In this document: piece by piece, positions 35,374 to 43,069 of the stretch
Numbering within the stretch: position 1 is the stretch's first letter
Layout: each line of letters begins with the position of its first letter
Source: JBCCGL01 sp039029275
GTDB lineage: Bacteria; Pseudomonadota; Gammaproteobacteria; JBCCGL01
Direction: 5' to 3'
Assembly (NCBI GenBank): GCA_039029275.1
Contig: JBCCGL010000012.1
Location: forward strand, 1 to 64,000
Length of the DNA: 64,000 nucleotides
Program-made: the position numbers and the translations under genes
The notes under the pieces: generated by a model
What the model saw: only the letters and a program-made list of their open reading frames with translations
Databases searched by the model: none
What the model was told of the DNA's origin: nothing

Positions 35374-36363
35374 TTAAGAGGCGTGTGCAAGCGCAGCTTC
35401 ATTCGAAGCTGACGAATCGTGCTTTTTGTTCATATGTGTCGAAATGCTCTCACCCAGATCTTTGGGGTCAAACTTCGAAACAAAATCATCGGCGCCGACT
35501 TTTTCGACCATCGACTCATTGAACCCACCGCTCATCGAAGTGTGTAAAACGACCGGAAAGTGACGCAAACCCGCGTGATCGCGAATCCGGGTGCAGAGGG
35601 TATAGCCGTCCATTCGTGGCATCTCTATATCGGAGACAATCAATGACAAGCGCTGGAATTCAGAAGATTCTGTTTCCACCCACTTATTCAGTAAATCCCA
35701 GGCCTCGAGGCCGTCACAGGTCACCACCACCTCACCACCCAGTTGCTCTATGGTCTTGGATACCTGCGTACGCGCGACCACAGAATCGTCTGCGATCAGC
35801 ACCAGATTCCTCTCTTCGTTAACCATGGTGTTTGCTGCGATGTCCTCCTCTGACATGGTCGTATCAAAACCGCGAAGCTCAGCTAACACGCGTTCGACAT
35901 CGAGAATGCCGACCAATTCTTCGTCGACGTGGGTGACCGCCACAAGATATCCTTTGGCGACACTGCCCTCGGGCGGTGAGAGGATTTGCTCCCAGTTGTG
36001 GTTGACAATACTGTCGACCGAGCTGACCAGAAAGCCTTGTATGTTGCGGTTGTATTCCGTTATCACCAGAAACGCGGTAGCGGTATCTTCTATTGGAGGC
36101 ATCCCGATCGCCACGCCCAAATCAATCACAGAAATGGTTTTGCCGCGGATGTTCGCCACACCGCAGACGATGTGATTGCTTTCGGGGACCGTAGTGAGAC
36201 GAGGGCACTGGATCACCTCGCGCACTTTAAATACATTGATTCCAAAGCGCTGCTCGCCACGCAGGCGAAACAACAACAATTCCATCCGGTTTTGCCCAGC
36301 CAGTTGTGTCCGCGCGTCGACTGCAGCGATAAAACCAGTCATATTCGATACTCCAGAATTCAT
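35374..36363 (-). CDS. cheV: Chemotaxis coupling protein CheV
   Basis: CheV (329 residues) fuses a CheW-like coupling domain (about 20-165) to a receiver domain (about 188-310). The receiver has the acidic pocket (LIADDSVV), the phospho-acceptor Asp in IVSDIEMPRMDG, and Lys in VSKFDP. It links chemoreceptors to the CheA kinase and may damp the signal when phosphorylated. In Vibrio, Shewanella and Pseudomonas cheV also stands next to flgA, as here, on the opposite strand. ATG start at 36363; a second ATG at 36342 is possible. A weak sigma-28-like site lies upstream. Confidence 0.95.
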   Translation of the reverse strand: MNSGVSNMTGFIAAVDARTQLAGQNRMELLLFRLRGEQRFGINVFKVREVIQCPRLTTVPESNHIVCGVANIRGKTISVIDLGVAIGMPPIEDTATAFLVITEYNRNIQGFLVSSVDSIVNHNWEQILSPPEGSVAKGYLVAVTHVDEELVGILDVERVLAELRGFDTTMSEEDIAANTMVNEERNLVLIADDSVVARTQVSKTIEQLGGEVVVTCDGLEAWDLLNKWVETESSEFQRLSLIVSDIEMPRMDGYTLCTRIRDHAGLRHFPVVLHTSMSGGFNESMVEKVGADDFVSKFDPKDLGESISTHMNKKHDSSASNEAALAHAS

Positions 36364-36387
36364 TCAGATTGTTCTTATTTAGAAGAC

Positions 36388-36413
36388 GTATCGGTCAACC
36401 CTGCGAATCCTTA
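36388..36413 (-). promoter_or_regulatory. Possible sigma-28 promoter of cheV
   Basis: On the minus strand TAAGGATT, 10 bases, ACCGATAC. Both boxes agree with the FliA consensus at 6 of 8 positions, but the spacer is one base short of the usual 11, so the call is tentative. It is correctly placed, about 25 bases before the cheV start, and chemotaxis genes are often FliA-dependent. Confidence 0.38.
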
Positions 36414-36434
36414 ACCTCTGTTTTAATGCAACCT

Positions 36435-36450
36435 TGGTATGGAAATTGCG
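36435..36450 (+). promoter_or_regulatory. Possible sigma-54 promoter of flgA
   Basis: TGGTAT-GGAAA-TTGCG with GG and GC ten bases apart; the -12 box is near-perfect, the -24 box has two changes. Transcription would start near 36461, directly at the ATG chosen for flgA, giving a leaderless message or forcing a later start. In Pseudomonas flgA is a FleQ/sigma-54 gene, which supports the site. Confidence 0.5.
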
Positions 36451-36461
36451 TTTTCCTGTGC

Positions 36462-37199
36462 ATGAGCAACGATCCATTGACGCCCAGACGAACACCGTCC
36501 GCCGCCTTTTTTATAGTGGCGACTCTGGGTGTTTTCGCGCTATTTCCGCGCATCGGCAACGCCGTTGCATACGAATCCGTCGAATCGATTCGCGCCCTTG
36601 TGAAGCAGTATGTTGAAGGCTACGACTTCGGCAGCGATTACCCGGTAAGCGTAGTCGTCGGCAAACTTGACTCCCGCCTTCGCCTGCAAAAATGCGCAAC
36701 GCCCATCGACGTTGCGTTTGCCGCGAACCCCGCCAACAGCGGTCGCACATTTTTGTCGGTGAGTTGCACCACTGGCAAAGTGTGGACGGTTTATGTGGGT
36801 GCAACGGTCGACGCGCACGCAGATGTATGGGTGGCAAATCACGCGCTTACGCGCGGACACATCGTTAGCGAGCACGACATCATTCGCGCGACACGTAAAC
36901 TCTCAAACCTCCGCGGCGGTTACTACGCCGACAAGCAACAACTTCTGGGTTTGCAGCTCAAGCGCTCGGTCAATGCGGGGGATGCACTGTCACCTTTGTA
37001 TCTTGTCAAGAGGTCGCTGATCAAACGCGGACAAGTCGTCACAATTGTCGCTAGCGTTGGTGGCATCGACGTTCAGATGAAAGGGACCGCACTAACCGAT
37101 GCAACTCGCAACAGTCTGGTTAAAGTTAAAAATTCCAGCTCCGGGCGTGTCGTGCAAGGCCGGGTAATCGACGTAGGAAAGGTAAAAATTTCAATGTAG
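36462..37199 (+). CDS. flgA: Flagellar P-ring chaperone FlgA
   Basis: FlgA (245 residues from this start) is a periplasmic chaperone for assembly of the FlgI P-ring. It has a Sec signal peptide (basic PRR, hydrophobic stretch of about 18 residues, cleavage after AVA) and the SAF-type C-terminal region with ALTRGHIVSEHDI and RSVNAGDALSPLYL. I chose the ATG at 36462 because it gives a normal signal peptide; ATG 36426 or an earlier start would add a hydrophilic leader. No ribosome binding site precedes it, and the candidate sigma-54 start point falls at the same place. flgM follows after 91 bases. Confidence 0.92.
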   Translation: MSNDPLTPRRTPSAAFFIVATLGVFALFPRIGNAVAYESVESIRALVKQYVEGYDFGSDYPVSVVVGKLDSRLRLQKCATPIDVAFAANPANSGRTFLSVSCTTGKVWTVYVGATVDAHADVWVANHALTRGHIVSEHDIIRATRKLSNLRGGYYADKQQLLGLQLKRSVNAGDALSPLYLVKRSLIKRGQVVTIVASVGGIDVQMKGTALTDATRNSLVKVKNSSSGRVVQGRVIDVGKVKISM

Positions 37200-37221
37200 A
37201 CGGTTACATGTAGAATTAAGT

Positions 37222-37248
37222 TAAAGATTACGATAACTTGGCCGCTAC
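37222..37248 (+). promoter_or_regulatory. Sigma-28 (FliA) promoter of flgM
   Basis: TAAAGATT, 11 bases, GCCGCTAC, against TAAAGTTT-N11-GCCGATAA: exact spacing, the same -35 variant as at the flagellin gene. It ends 42 bases before flgM. FliA control of its own inhibitor FlgM is well known in other flagellar systems. Confidence 0.72.
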
Positions 37249-37290
37249 GGTAGTAAGGCTAAAGGTATAAACACCTGGGTAGTAAAGAAG

Positions 37291-37602
37291 ATGACGAATC
37301 CAATTAACGGCGTTTCATCCGGCGGAGTACCGCTGCAATCTGGCAACAGTAAGAGCAACGCTGCAGGAAAATCCGACGGCGCTCAAGGCGATGCGAATAC
37401 AGGTACCGCGGATGCGGTTAGCCTGACTAACACTGCCGAATCACTTCAGGAACTCGAGCGGTCGCTGGCAGTTGACGCGAAAATCAGCAGCGAGAAAGTC
37501 GATGCGATTAAGCAGGCACTTAATTCGGGTGAATACAAAATTGACCCTGATTTAATTGCTGAAAAATTCCTCGAAGTCGAACGCGCACTCGGCAAGATTT
37601 AA
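37291..37602 (+). CDS. flgM: Anti-sigma-28 factor FlgM
   Basis: FlgM (103 residues) binds and silences FliA until the hook is finished, then is exported. The N-terminal half is disordered and Gly/Ser/Asn-rich; the C-terminal half has the conserved helices (VDAIKQALNSGEYKIDPDLI, then AEKFLEVERAL) that bind the sigma factor. ATG start with an AAAGAAG purine run upstream. flgN begins three bases after its stop, and a sigma-28 promoter precedes it. Confidence 0.95.
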   Translation: MTNPINGVSSGGVPLQSGNSKSNAAGKSDGAQGDANTGTADAVSLTNTAESLQELERSLAVDAKISSEKVDAIKQALNSGEYKIDPDLIAEKFLEVERALGKI

Positions 37603-37604
37603 CA

Positions 37605-38096
37605 ATGGTTGCGAATCCCGCCGCGAAAGATTCCACGGATGAATTACCCCAGCTGATTCAACAACAGCTCTCTCTGGCGCGTGGGTTACAAGAAAACCTG
37701 AGCAATTTCCACATCGCTTTAACTGAGAGCAACACCGATGCAATCAACAACTGTGTCGATTCAAATGCCAGCATTCTTACGCAGTTGGATTCGAATAACG
37801 CTGCGATTCAGGCATGGCTCAAGGTAAATGGTTCCAAGTCAATGGCCGTCCATGATGCGATTGCCAGGCATGAGAAAAAGGAAGTTCTGGGAGAAATCTG
37901 GAACGACTACAAACAACTTATTGCAGAATGTCAGCTCACGAATTACTCCAATAGCGTGCTCGCCCACGGGCAGTTGCAGCATACCCAAAATGCGCTGGGA
38001 ATTCTTCTCGGCGTCGCGAGTGATTGTCAATCTGACTATGCAAACAACGGCGAATTAAAAAATTCTCGTCTGTCCCGCAGTATTGCAAAAGCCTGA
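37605..38096 (+). CDS. flgN: Flagellar export chaperone FlgN
   Basis: FlgN (163 residues) is the cytoplasmic chaperone for the hook-filament junction proteins FlgK and FlgL. The product is helical with heptad-like spacing and no membrane segment; sequence conservation in the family is low, but the position three bases after flgM, the length and the helical pattern are typical. ATG start at 37605. Confidence 0.87.
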   Translation: MVANPAAKDSTDELPQLIQQQLSLARGLQENLSNFHIALTESNTDAINNCVDSNASILTQLDSNNAAIQAWLKVNGSKSMAVHDAIARHEKKEVLGEIWNDYKQLIAECQLTNYSNSVLAHGQLQHTQNALGILLGVASDCQSDYANNGELKNSRLSRSIAKA

Positions 38097-38266
38097 CTTA
38101 ATCTCCGAAAGGCGAGTATTCAAATCGAAGTTGCATCGATGGCTTAATACGCCTCGTTGGTAGTTTCTATTCATTCGTTCGTTGCAGTACAACGCCAGCC
38201 TATTTCGAAAGTCTCCTACGGAATCGCCGTCGACTCGAACTGAGATGCAGATTGCAGAAGATTAAT

Positions 38267-38342
<76 letters not shown>

Positions 38343-38381
38343 ACGAGTTCGACCCGATTGAGTCGATTTGCGAGAGCGCGA

Positions 38382-38410
38382 ACTTTAGTTGGCACCCCTG
38401 TCGTTGTCAA
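38382..38410 (-). promoter_or_regulatory. Sigma-70 promoter of the tRNA-Ala gene
   Basis: On the minus strand TTGACA, exactly 17 bases, TAAAGT. A GC-rich stretch (CGCGC) follows the -10 box, as in stable-RNA promoters under stringent control. Transcription would start about 33 bases before the tRNA; the site lies just after the gltX stop. Confidence 0.75.
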
Positions 38411-38419
38411 GATTGAGCG

Positions 38420-39835
38420 TTACACTGCACCGGACTCACGTGCATCAATATAGGCTAGCGCGCGGTCAATCCGAGCCAGGGTGCGTTCTTTGCCAACCAA
38501 TTCCAGCGTCACGTCCAATGACGGAGATGCAGCAGATCCCGTTACTGCGACTCGCAGCGGCGGGCCGACTTTTCCTATTTTTGAATCGAGCGCCACGACA
38601 GTAGCATCAATCGTCGTCTGCAATGCATCACGTCCCCAGTTGTCCAATGCTTCAAGCGCCGCCCTAAGCGCCTTTAGCGGTTCGCGCGAGACGACACGCA
38701 GCTGCTTCTTCGCGGCGTTCGCGTCGTACTCATCAAATTCACCGAAGAAATAACGACTTTGCTCGACGATTTCTGCGAGGGTATTACAACGATCACTCAT
38801 CACCGCAATGACGTCCGCGAGCGCGGGTCCTGATTCTATGTCGACATTTGCGTACTCAAATTGCTCAGCAAGCGCCGCTGTTGCTCGCGCCGTGTCTGCC
38901 TGCAAGTACTGTTTGTTAACCCAATCCAGCTTTTCCTGATCAAAGCGACTGCCTGAACGGTTCACCGCATCCAGCGAAAACAGCTCGATCATTTCGTTTG
39001 GACCAAACACTTCTTGATCGCCGTGTGACCACCCCAGTCGTGCCAGATAGTTGAGTAACGCTTCGGGTAAATAACCGGCGTCCTTGTAGTTCATGACGCT
39101 GACCGCGCCGTGGCGTTTTGACATACGCTTGCCGTCGTCGCCCAAAATCATCGGTAGATGGGCGTAGGTAGGCAACTCGGCGCCCAGCGCCTTGAGGATA
39201 TTGATTTGACGCGGTGTGTTGTTGATATGGTCGTCACCACGTATTACATGCGTAATGCCCATGTCCCAATCATCAACGACCACACAAAAGTTGTAGGTCG
39301 GCGTTCCGTCTGAGCGCGCAATGACAAGGTCGTCCAACTCGCTGTTGGCAACGCTGATCTTGCCGAACACCTGATCGTCAAACTCCACGTTGCCGTTGGT
39401 CGGGTTTTTGAACCTGACAACGGGCTCTAGACCGGCCGGAGGCGCCTCATTGCGATCGCGCCAATACCCGTTGTAGCGAGGCTTTTGCTTGTTGGCCATT
39501 TGCTCTGCGCGCATCGCGTCAAGCTCGTCTTTACTGCAATAACAGAGGTACGCCTGATCTGCATCCAGCAACTGCTGAATCACCTGTTTGTAACGATCAA
39601 ACCGCTTTGTCTGAAAGTAAGGCCCTTCATCACACTCGAGACCCAGCCACTGCATGCTGTCCAGAATCGCCTGGACTGACGCATCGGTTGAACGCTCACG
39701 GTCGGTATCCTCGATTCGCAGCACGAATTGTCCGCCGGACTTGCGCGCGTATAGCCAGCTGAACAGGGCCGTGCGTGCGCCTCCGATGTGCAGGTAGCCG
39801 GTCGGGCTTGGCGCGAATCGCGTCTTAGTTTGCAT
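38420..39835 (-). CDS. gltX: Glutamyl-tRNA synthetase
   Basis: A class I aminoacyl-tRNA synthetase (471 residues) that charges tRNA-Glu. The HIGH-type motif is YLHIGGAR (HIGG at 16-19) and the KMSKS-type motif is GKRMSKRHG near residue 240. The C-terminal anticodon-binding domain is at about 340-471. ATG start; the gap before it (39836-40053) separates it from a divergent phosphatase gene and must hold both promoters, but I see no strong match there. Confidence 0.97.
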   Translation of the reverse strand: MQTKTRFAPSPTGYLHIGGARTALFSWLYARKSGGQFVLRIEDTDRERSTDASVQAILDSMQWLGLECDEGPYFQTKRFDRYKQVIQQLLDADQAYLCYCSKDELDAMRAEQMANKQKPRYNGYWRDRNEAPPAGLEPVVRFKNPTNGNVEFDDQVFGKISVANSELDDLVIARSDGTPTYNFCVVVDDWDMGITHVIRGDDHINNTPRQINILKALGAELPTYAHLPMILGDDGKRMSKRHGAVSVMNYKDAGYLPEALLNYLARLGWSHGDQEVFGPNEMIELFSLDAVNRSGSRFDQEKLDWVNKQYLQADTARATAALAEQFEYANVDIESGPALADVIAVMSDRCNTLAEIVEQSRYFFGEFDEYDANAAKKQLRVVSREPLKALRAALEALDNWGRDALQTTIDATVVALDSKIGKVGPPLRVAVTGSAASPSLDVTLELVGKERTLARIDRALAYIDARESGAV

Positions 39836-40053
39836 AATGTCTAATTTCTACAACGAGATACTGGGATTATTTGAAGTTTTCTGTTAGAAGAGACTTCTTA
39901 AATATGGCGCGCGATTCTAGGCGCAGTAGGTACCAAATTCAAATTCGGCTCGCGGAACCGCCATGCCGACAATCGTGCGGGTAAAACTTACGCGCTACAG
40001 TTTCTTACAATTCAAATTTATACTTAAATTTCAAAACAACAATCTGAGACACC

Positions 40054-40782
40054 GTGCTTGATCAACCACTAACTTGGCAATCGTCCGCACTTAGCCACGT
40101 CGGACTTGTGCGCTCGACAAATGAAGATTCTTACCTTGATGCCCGTGAGCAGGGGTTATGGGTTGTCGCAGACGGCATGGGCGGGCACTCGGCTGGAGAT
40201 GTCGCCAGTCAGACGGTAATCGAAAATTTGCTTGATTTTGCCCGCCGCGACGATCTGCCCGCCAACATCGATAATCTGGAAGATCGTTTGTTTAACGCCA
40301 ATGGCGACTGCCGTCGCAACAGCACAGGAAAAAAAGTAATGGGAAGCACGGTGGCGATGCTTTTTGCATACGATCCCTTCTGCTTTTTTATGTGGGTTGG
40401 CGATAGCCGTATTTACCGCCTGCGCAAAGGTGAACTTACGCAAGTGACGGAGGACCATAGTCTTGTGCAAGAAATGCGCGCGCTCGGCGAGATTACTGCT
40501 GAAGAGGCCGCAGTGCACCCTTCGTCCAACATTATCACTCGAGCGATAGGTGTTCGCGACGAGCTTTTCATCGACATCGAATACTCGACGGTAGAACCAG
40601 GTGACCGGTTTATGGTGTGCAGTGACGGATTGTACAAAGACATTAGAGATGCGGAAATCTGCGAACTGATGAGCACCGAAATTCCGGTGGAAAAAGCCGC
40701 TCGTAACCTTGTCGATGTTGCACTCGAAAGAGGCGGCAGCGATAACATCACAGTTATAGTAGTCCAGGCGGAATACGTCTAA
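40054..40782 (+). CDS. PP2C-family Ser/Thr protein phosphatase
   Basis: A 242-residue soluble PPM/PP2C phosphatase. The metal-binding motifs are complete: RSTNEDS near the start, VVADGMGGHSAGD (about 37-49), CSDGLYKDI (about 191-199) and GGSDNIT near the end. No regulatory domain is fused. Such enzymes usually oppose a Hanks-type Ser/Thr kinase and control FHA proteins; no kinase gene is seen in the window, but a small FHA protein is encoded at 49.3 kb. GTG start at 40054. The next gene follows after only five bases and is probably co-transcribed. Confidence 0.92.
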   Translation: MLDQPLTWQSSALSHVGLVRSTNEDSYLDAREQGLWVVADGMGGHSAGDVASQTVIENLLDFARRDDLPANIDNLEDRLFNANGDCRRNSTGKKVMGSTVAMLFAYDPFCFFMWVGDSRIYRLRKGELTQVTEDHSLVQEMRALGEITAEEAAVHPSSNIITRAIGVRDELFIDIEYSTVEPGDRFMVCSDGLYKDIRDAEICELMSTEIPVEKAARNLVDVALERGGSDNITVIVVQAEYV

Positions 40783-40787
40783 GCTAT

Positions 40788-41474
40788 ATGATCATGAGTA
40801 CCAGTGAATTCAATTTAGTGGCGGCGAAACTTCCATCGTCGCTGTTGCGTCAGCACGCGACGCGGTTCACTGAAGGTGCAATCACGCTTGAAGATTATCG
40901 CCAGAAACGTGCTCAAATTTTGCGCAACATTCTTACCATGCATGCGTCGGTCAGTGTTCCGCGCAGTGTGCCGCCACTGTTAAGCGATACCAACTTTGGC
41001 ACTATTCGCACACAAAGAAAAAAAACGTCGTCGAATCATGCGCTAACCCCAAGTCATGTCATCCTCGTATCGGTGCTCTCGTTCACCGCGGCCGTGATGT
41101 CATTGTTGCCAAACGCGCGCACCACGATTGCTGCACTTACCTCTACACTTGCGTTAACCGTGCCATCCAGCGCTACGGCAGAAAGCACACAAAACTCATC
41201 AGAACTTTCCAACGAGTTCCAAAAAGAAGCGCAAAAAATGGCTGAGAAAAAGAAGTGGAGCGAAGATGACATCGCGCAAATATTAAGCGTGTGGGAAAAA
41301 CTGACTAACGAGCAGCAATACTCGGCCCGACGCTACCAAGGTTACAATTCACTTCTCGTGTCCTCAGTTGAACGCGCAACCGAGTTACGAGAACTGGCGG
41401 AAGTTTCCACACTGCAAGCCTCACTCGAAGCCCAAGCGAACCAGATCGACAGAATCTCCGACGCACTCCGCTAA
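40788..41474 (+). CDS. Hypothetical membrane protein with a SHOCT-like N-terminal motif
   Basis: A 228-residue protein I cannot assign. The N-terminal part has a short SHOCT-like pattern (FTEGAITLEDYRQKRAQIL, about 27-45). One or two hydrophobic segments follow (about 88-107 and 112-128), then a Lys/Glu-rich helical domain (about 135-228) with a heptad-like end. This suggests an inner-membrane anchor with a coiled-coil domain. It begins five bases after the PP2C gene, so it may be a partner or target of the phosphatase. No ribosome binding site stands out; a second ATG lies two codons later. Confidence 0.7.
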   Translation: MIMSTSEFNLVAAKLPSSLLRQHATRFTEGAITLEDYRQKRAQILRNILTMHASVSVPRSVPPLLSDTNFGTIRTQRKKTSSNHALTPSHVILVSVLSFTAAVMSLLPNARTTIAALTSTLALTVPSSATAESTQNSSELSNEFQKEAQKMAEKKKWSEDDIAQILSVWEKLTNEQQYSARRYQGYNSLLVSSVERATELRELAEVSTLQASLEAQANQIDRISDALR

Positions 41475-41552
41475 CGCGATCGATCCGACCGCTTTAACTA
41501 TTTTGCACAACCGCCGCTACCATATGCGGGCAGTTAAACCTTGTGCATATTC

Positions 41553-43052
41553 GTGAAACACGCAACCAAAGACTGGAAAGAAAAGTACTTCGCTACGCTG
41601 CAGGCATTGGATGACCGCGAACGAGACTGGCGCCGCATAGAGAATACGCTTCGCAAGGGATTGAACCGTCTGGCCATCCTGTCACAGGACGGGCACCAAT
41701 CATTGGAGCGCCAGTTGCACAAGGTACGCACTCTCGCACGCGGAACGGACAACGACGTAGCCCTCGCTGCTGCCGTCGAGGCCCTAATTTCAAACGATTC
41801 GATTGAAAGCGGCAGCGATTTGAAATCTGCGGCCAAGAGCGCAATAGCAACACTCACTGAGTTATTGCCATTTGACAATCGGCAACAGACGTCATTGCAC
41901 AAAGCCTGTCAACGAGGTGATGATCAACAAGCGCTCAAGCAATTGATCAAAGAAATAGGACAGCTGATCAATTCACAAAATGGTGCGAACAATAAAACGC
42001 TGGCGGAAACCCTATTGGGTATTTTGCAAAGTATCGAGGCGCCAGAAATCGATGGTAATTCGCTCGATACATTTGCAGAAAAAATCGCAGCCACAAACTC
42101 GCCTAACCAATGGCAAATAATATTTGAGTCGCTTCTGGATTGTGTATCGAATGAGTTACACGTCCTCAGCGAAAACAAAAAAAACCTGATACGTTTTATA
42201 TCTCGGTTAACAGACAAACTCGAGGGATACGAACACATTGCACAATCCAGCCTCGCCAGTATGAAGAAGGTCAGGGAAAGTAGCGCAACGGCTAACGGAG
42301 ACTTGACCAATACTCTATCGGGACTTGCGGATCAGGTATCGAAAAGCGAAGATCTGCGCGAGATTAAACGCAGTGTTAGTGATCGAATTTCTTCGGCACT
42401 GAGCAATATGGATTTATTTTTTTCTCAGGAAGCGTCAATCTTTGAAGAAGTCAGCCACGCTAATCAAACGCTGCAACAACAACTCATAAGCACGCGTGCA
42501 GAATTAGATCAACTTCGTTCGGAACTTTCACAAAGCCGAGAAAAACAACTGCGCGATGCGCTAACAGGTATCGCGAATCGACACGCGTACAATGAGCGCG
42601 TTCGCCTTGAAGTAGAAAGGTACCACCGCAGCGGCAAACCGTTTTGTTTCGCACTTTGGGACATCGATCATTTTAAATCAATCAATGATAGTTACGGTCA
42701 CTCGGCAGGCGATGAAATTTTAAAATCCTTCGCACAGCAGCTTCAACAATCGTTCAGACGCACAGACTTTGTCGGCCGCATAGGTGGCGAAGAGTTTGCT
42801 GTGCTTTTGCCAGAAACCAGTATCGAAGAGGGCGAAAGCCTGTGCAACACGATTCGCCAGTCGCTGGCATCTCGTCAATTCAGCTACAAAGGGCAGACAT
42901 TTAACGTAACGGCGTCCATCGGTTTAGCTGTTCTGAATGCTGAGGACGATTCCGAAACGATTTATCAGCGTGCCGATAATGCGCTTTATCAGGCGAAGGA
43001 TGCCGGCCGTAATCAATGTGTAAGCGAAAGTAGTTCTCGGAACGCTGCGTAA
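41553..43052 (+). CDS. Diguanylate cyclase (GGDEF domain protein)
   Basis: A 499-residue cytosolic protein. The long N-terminal part (about 1-325) is helical with coiled-coil character and has no recognisable sensor fold. The C-terminal GGDEF domain (about 335-490) has an intact GGEEF active site at about 411-415 and an RxxD inhibition site (RRTD) five residues before it, so it should make c-di-GMP and be feedback-inhibited. c-di-GMP binds FleQ in Pseudomonas, so this enzyme could feed into the motility genes nearby. The start is uncertain: GTG 41553 (chosen) or TTG 41541, neither with a good binding site. Its last codons form part of a terminator hairpin shared with clpB. Confidence 0.92.
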   Translation: MKHATKDWKEKYFATLQALDDRERDWRRIENTLRKGLNRLAILSQDGHQSLERQLHKVRTLARGTDNDVALAAAVEALISNDSIESGSDLKSAAKSAIATLTELLPFDNRQQTSLHKACQRGDDQQALKQLIKEIGQLINSQNGANNKTLAETLLGILQSIEAPEIDGNSLDTFAEKIAATNSPNQWQIIFESLLDCVSNELHVLSENKKNLIRFISRLTDKLEGYEHIAQSSLASMKKVRESSATANGDLTNTLSGLADQVSKSEDLREIKRSVSDRISSALSNMDLFFSQEASIFEEVSHANQTLQQQLISTRAELDQLRSELSQSREKQLRDALTGIANRHAYNERVRLEVERYHRSGKPFCFALWDIDHFKSINDSYGHSAGDEILKSFAQQLQQSFRRTDFVGRIGGEEFAVLLPETSIEEGESLCNTIRQSLASRQFSYKGQTFNVTASIGLAVLNAEDDSETIYQRADNALYQAKDAGRNQCVSESSSRNAA

Positions 43053-43069
43053 AGCTGTTACGCAGCGTT
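43041..43069. terminator. Bidirectional terminator that also encodes the C-termini of two proteins
   Basis: A perfect 12-base-pair inverted repeat (AACGCTGCGTAA with TTACGCAGCGTT) with a five-base loop. The left arm is the last four codons of the diguanylate cyclase gene (Asn-Ala-Ala-stop) on plus; the right arm, read on minus, is the last four codons of clpB, also Asn-Ala-Ala-stop. A T-rich stretch (ACTCTTATT) follows on the plus side only. Confidence 0.8.
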
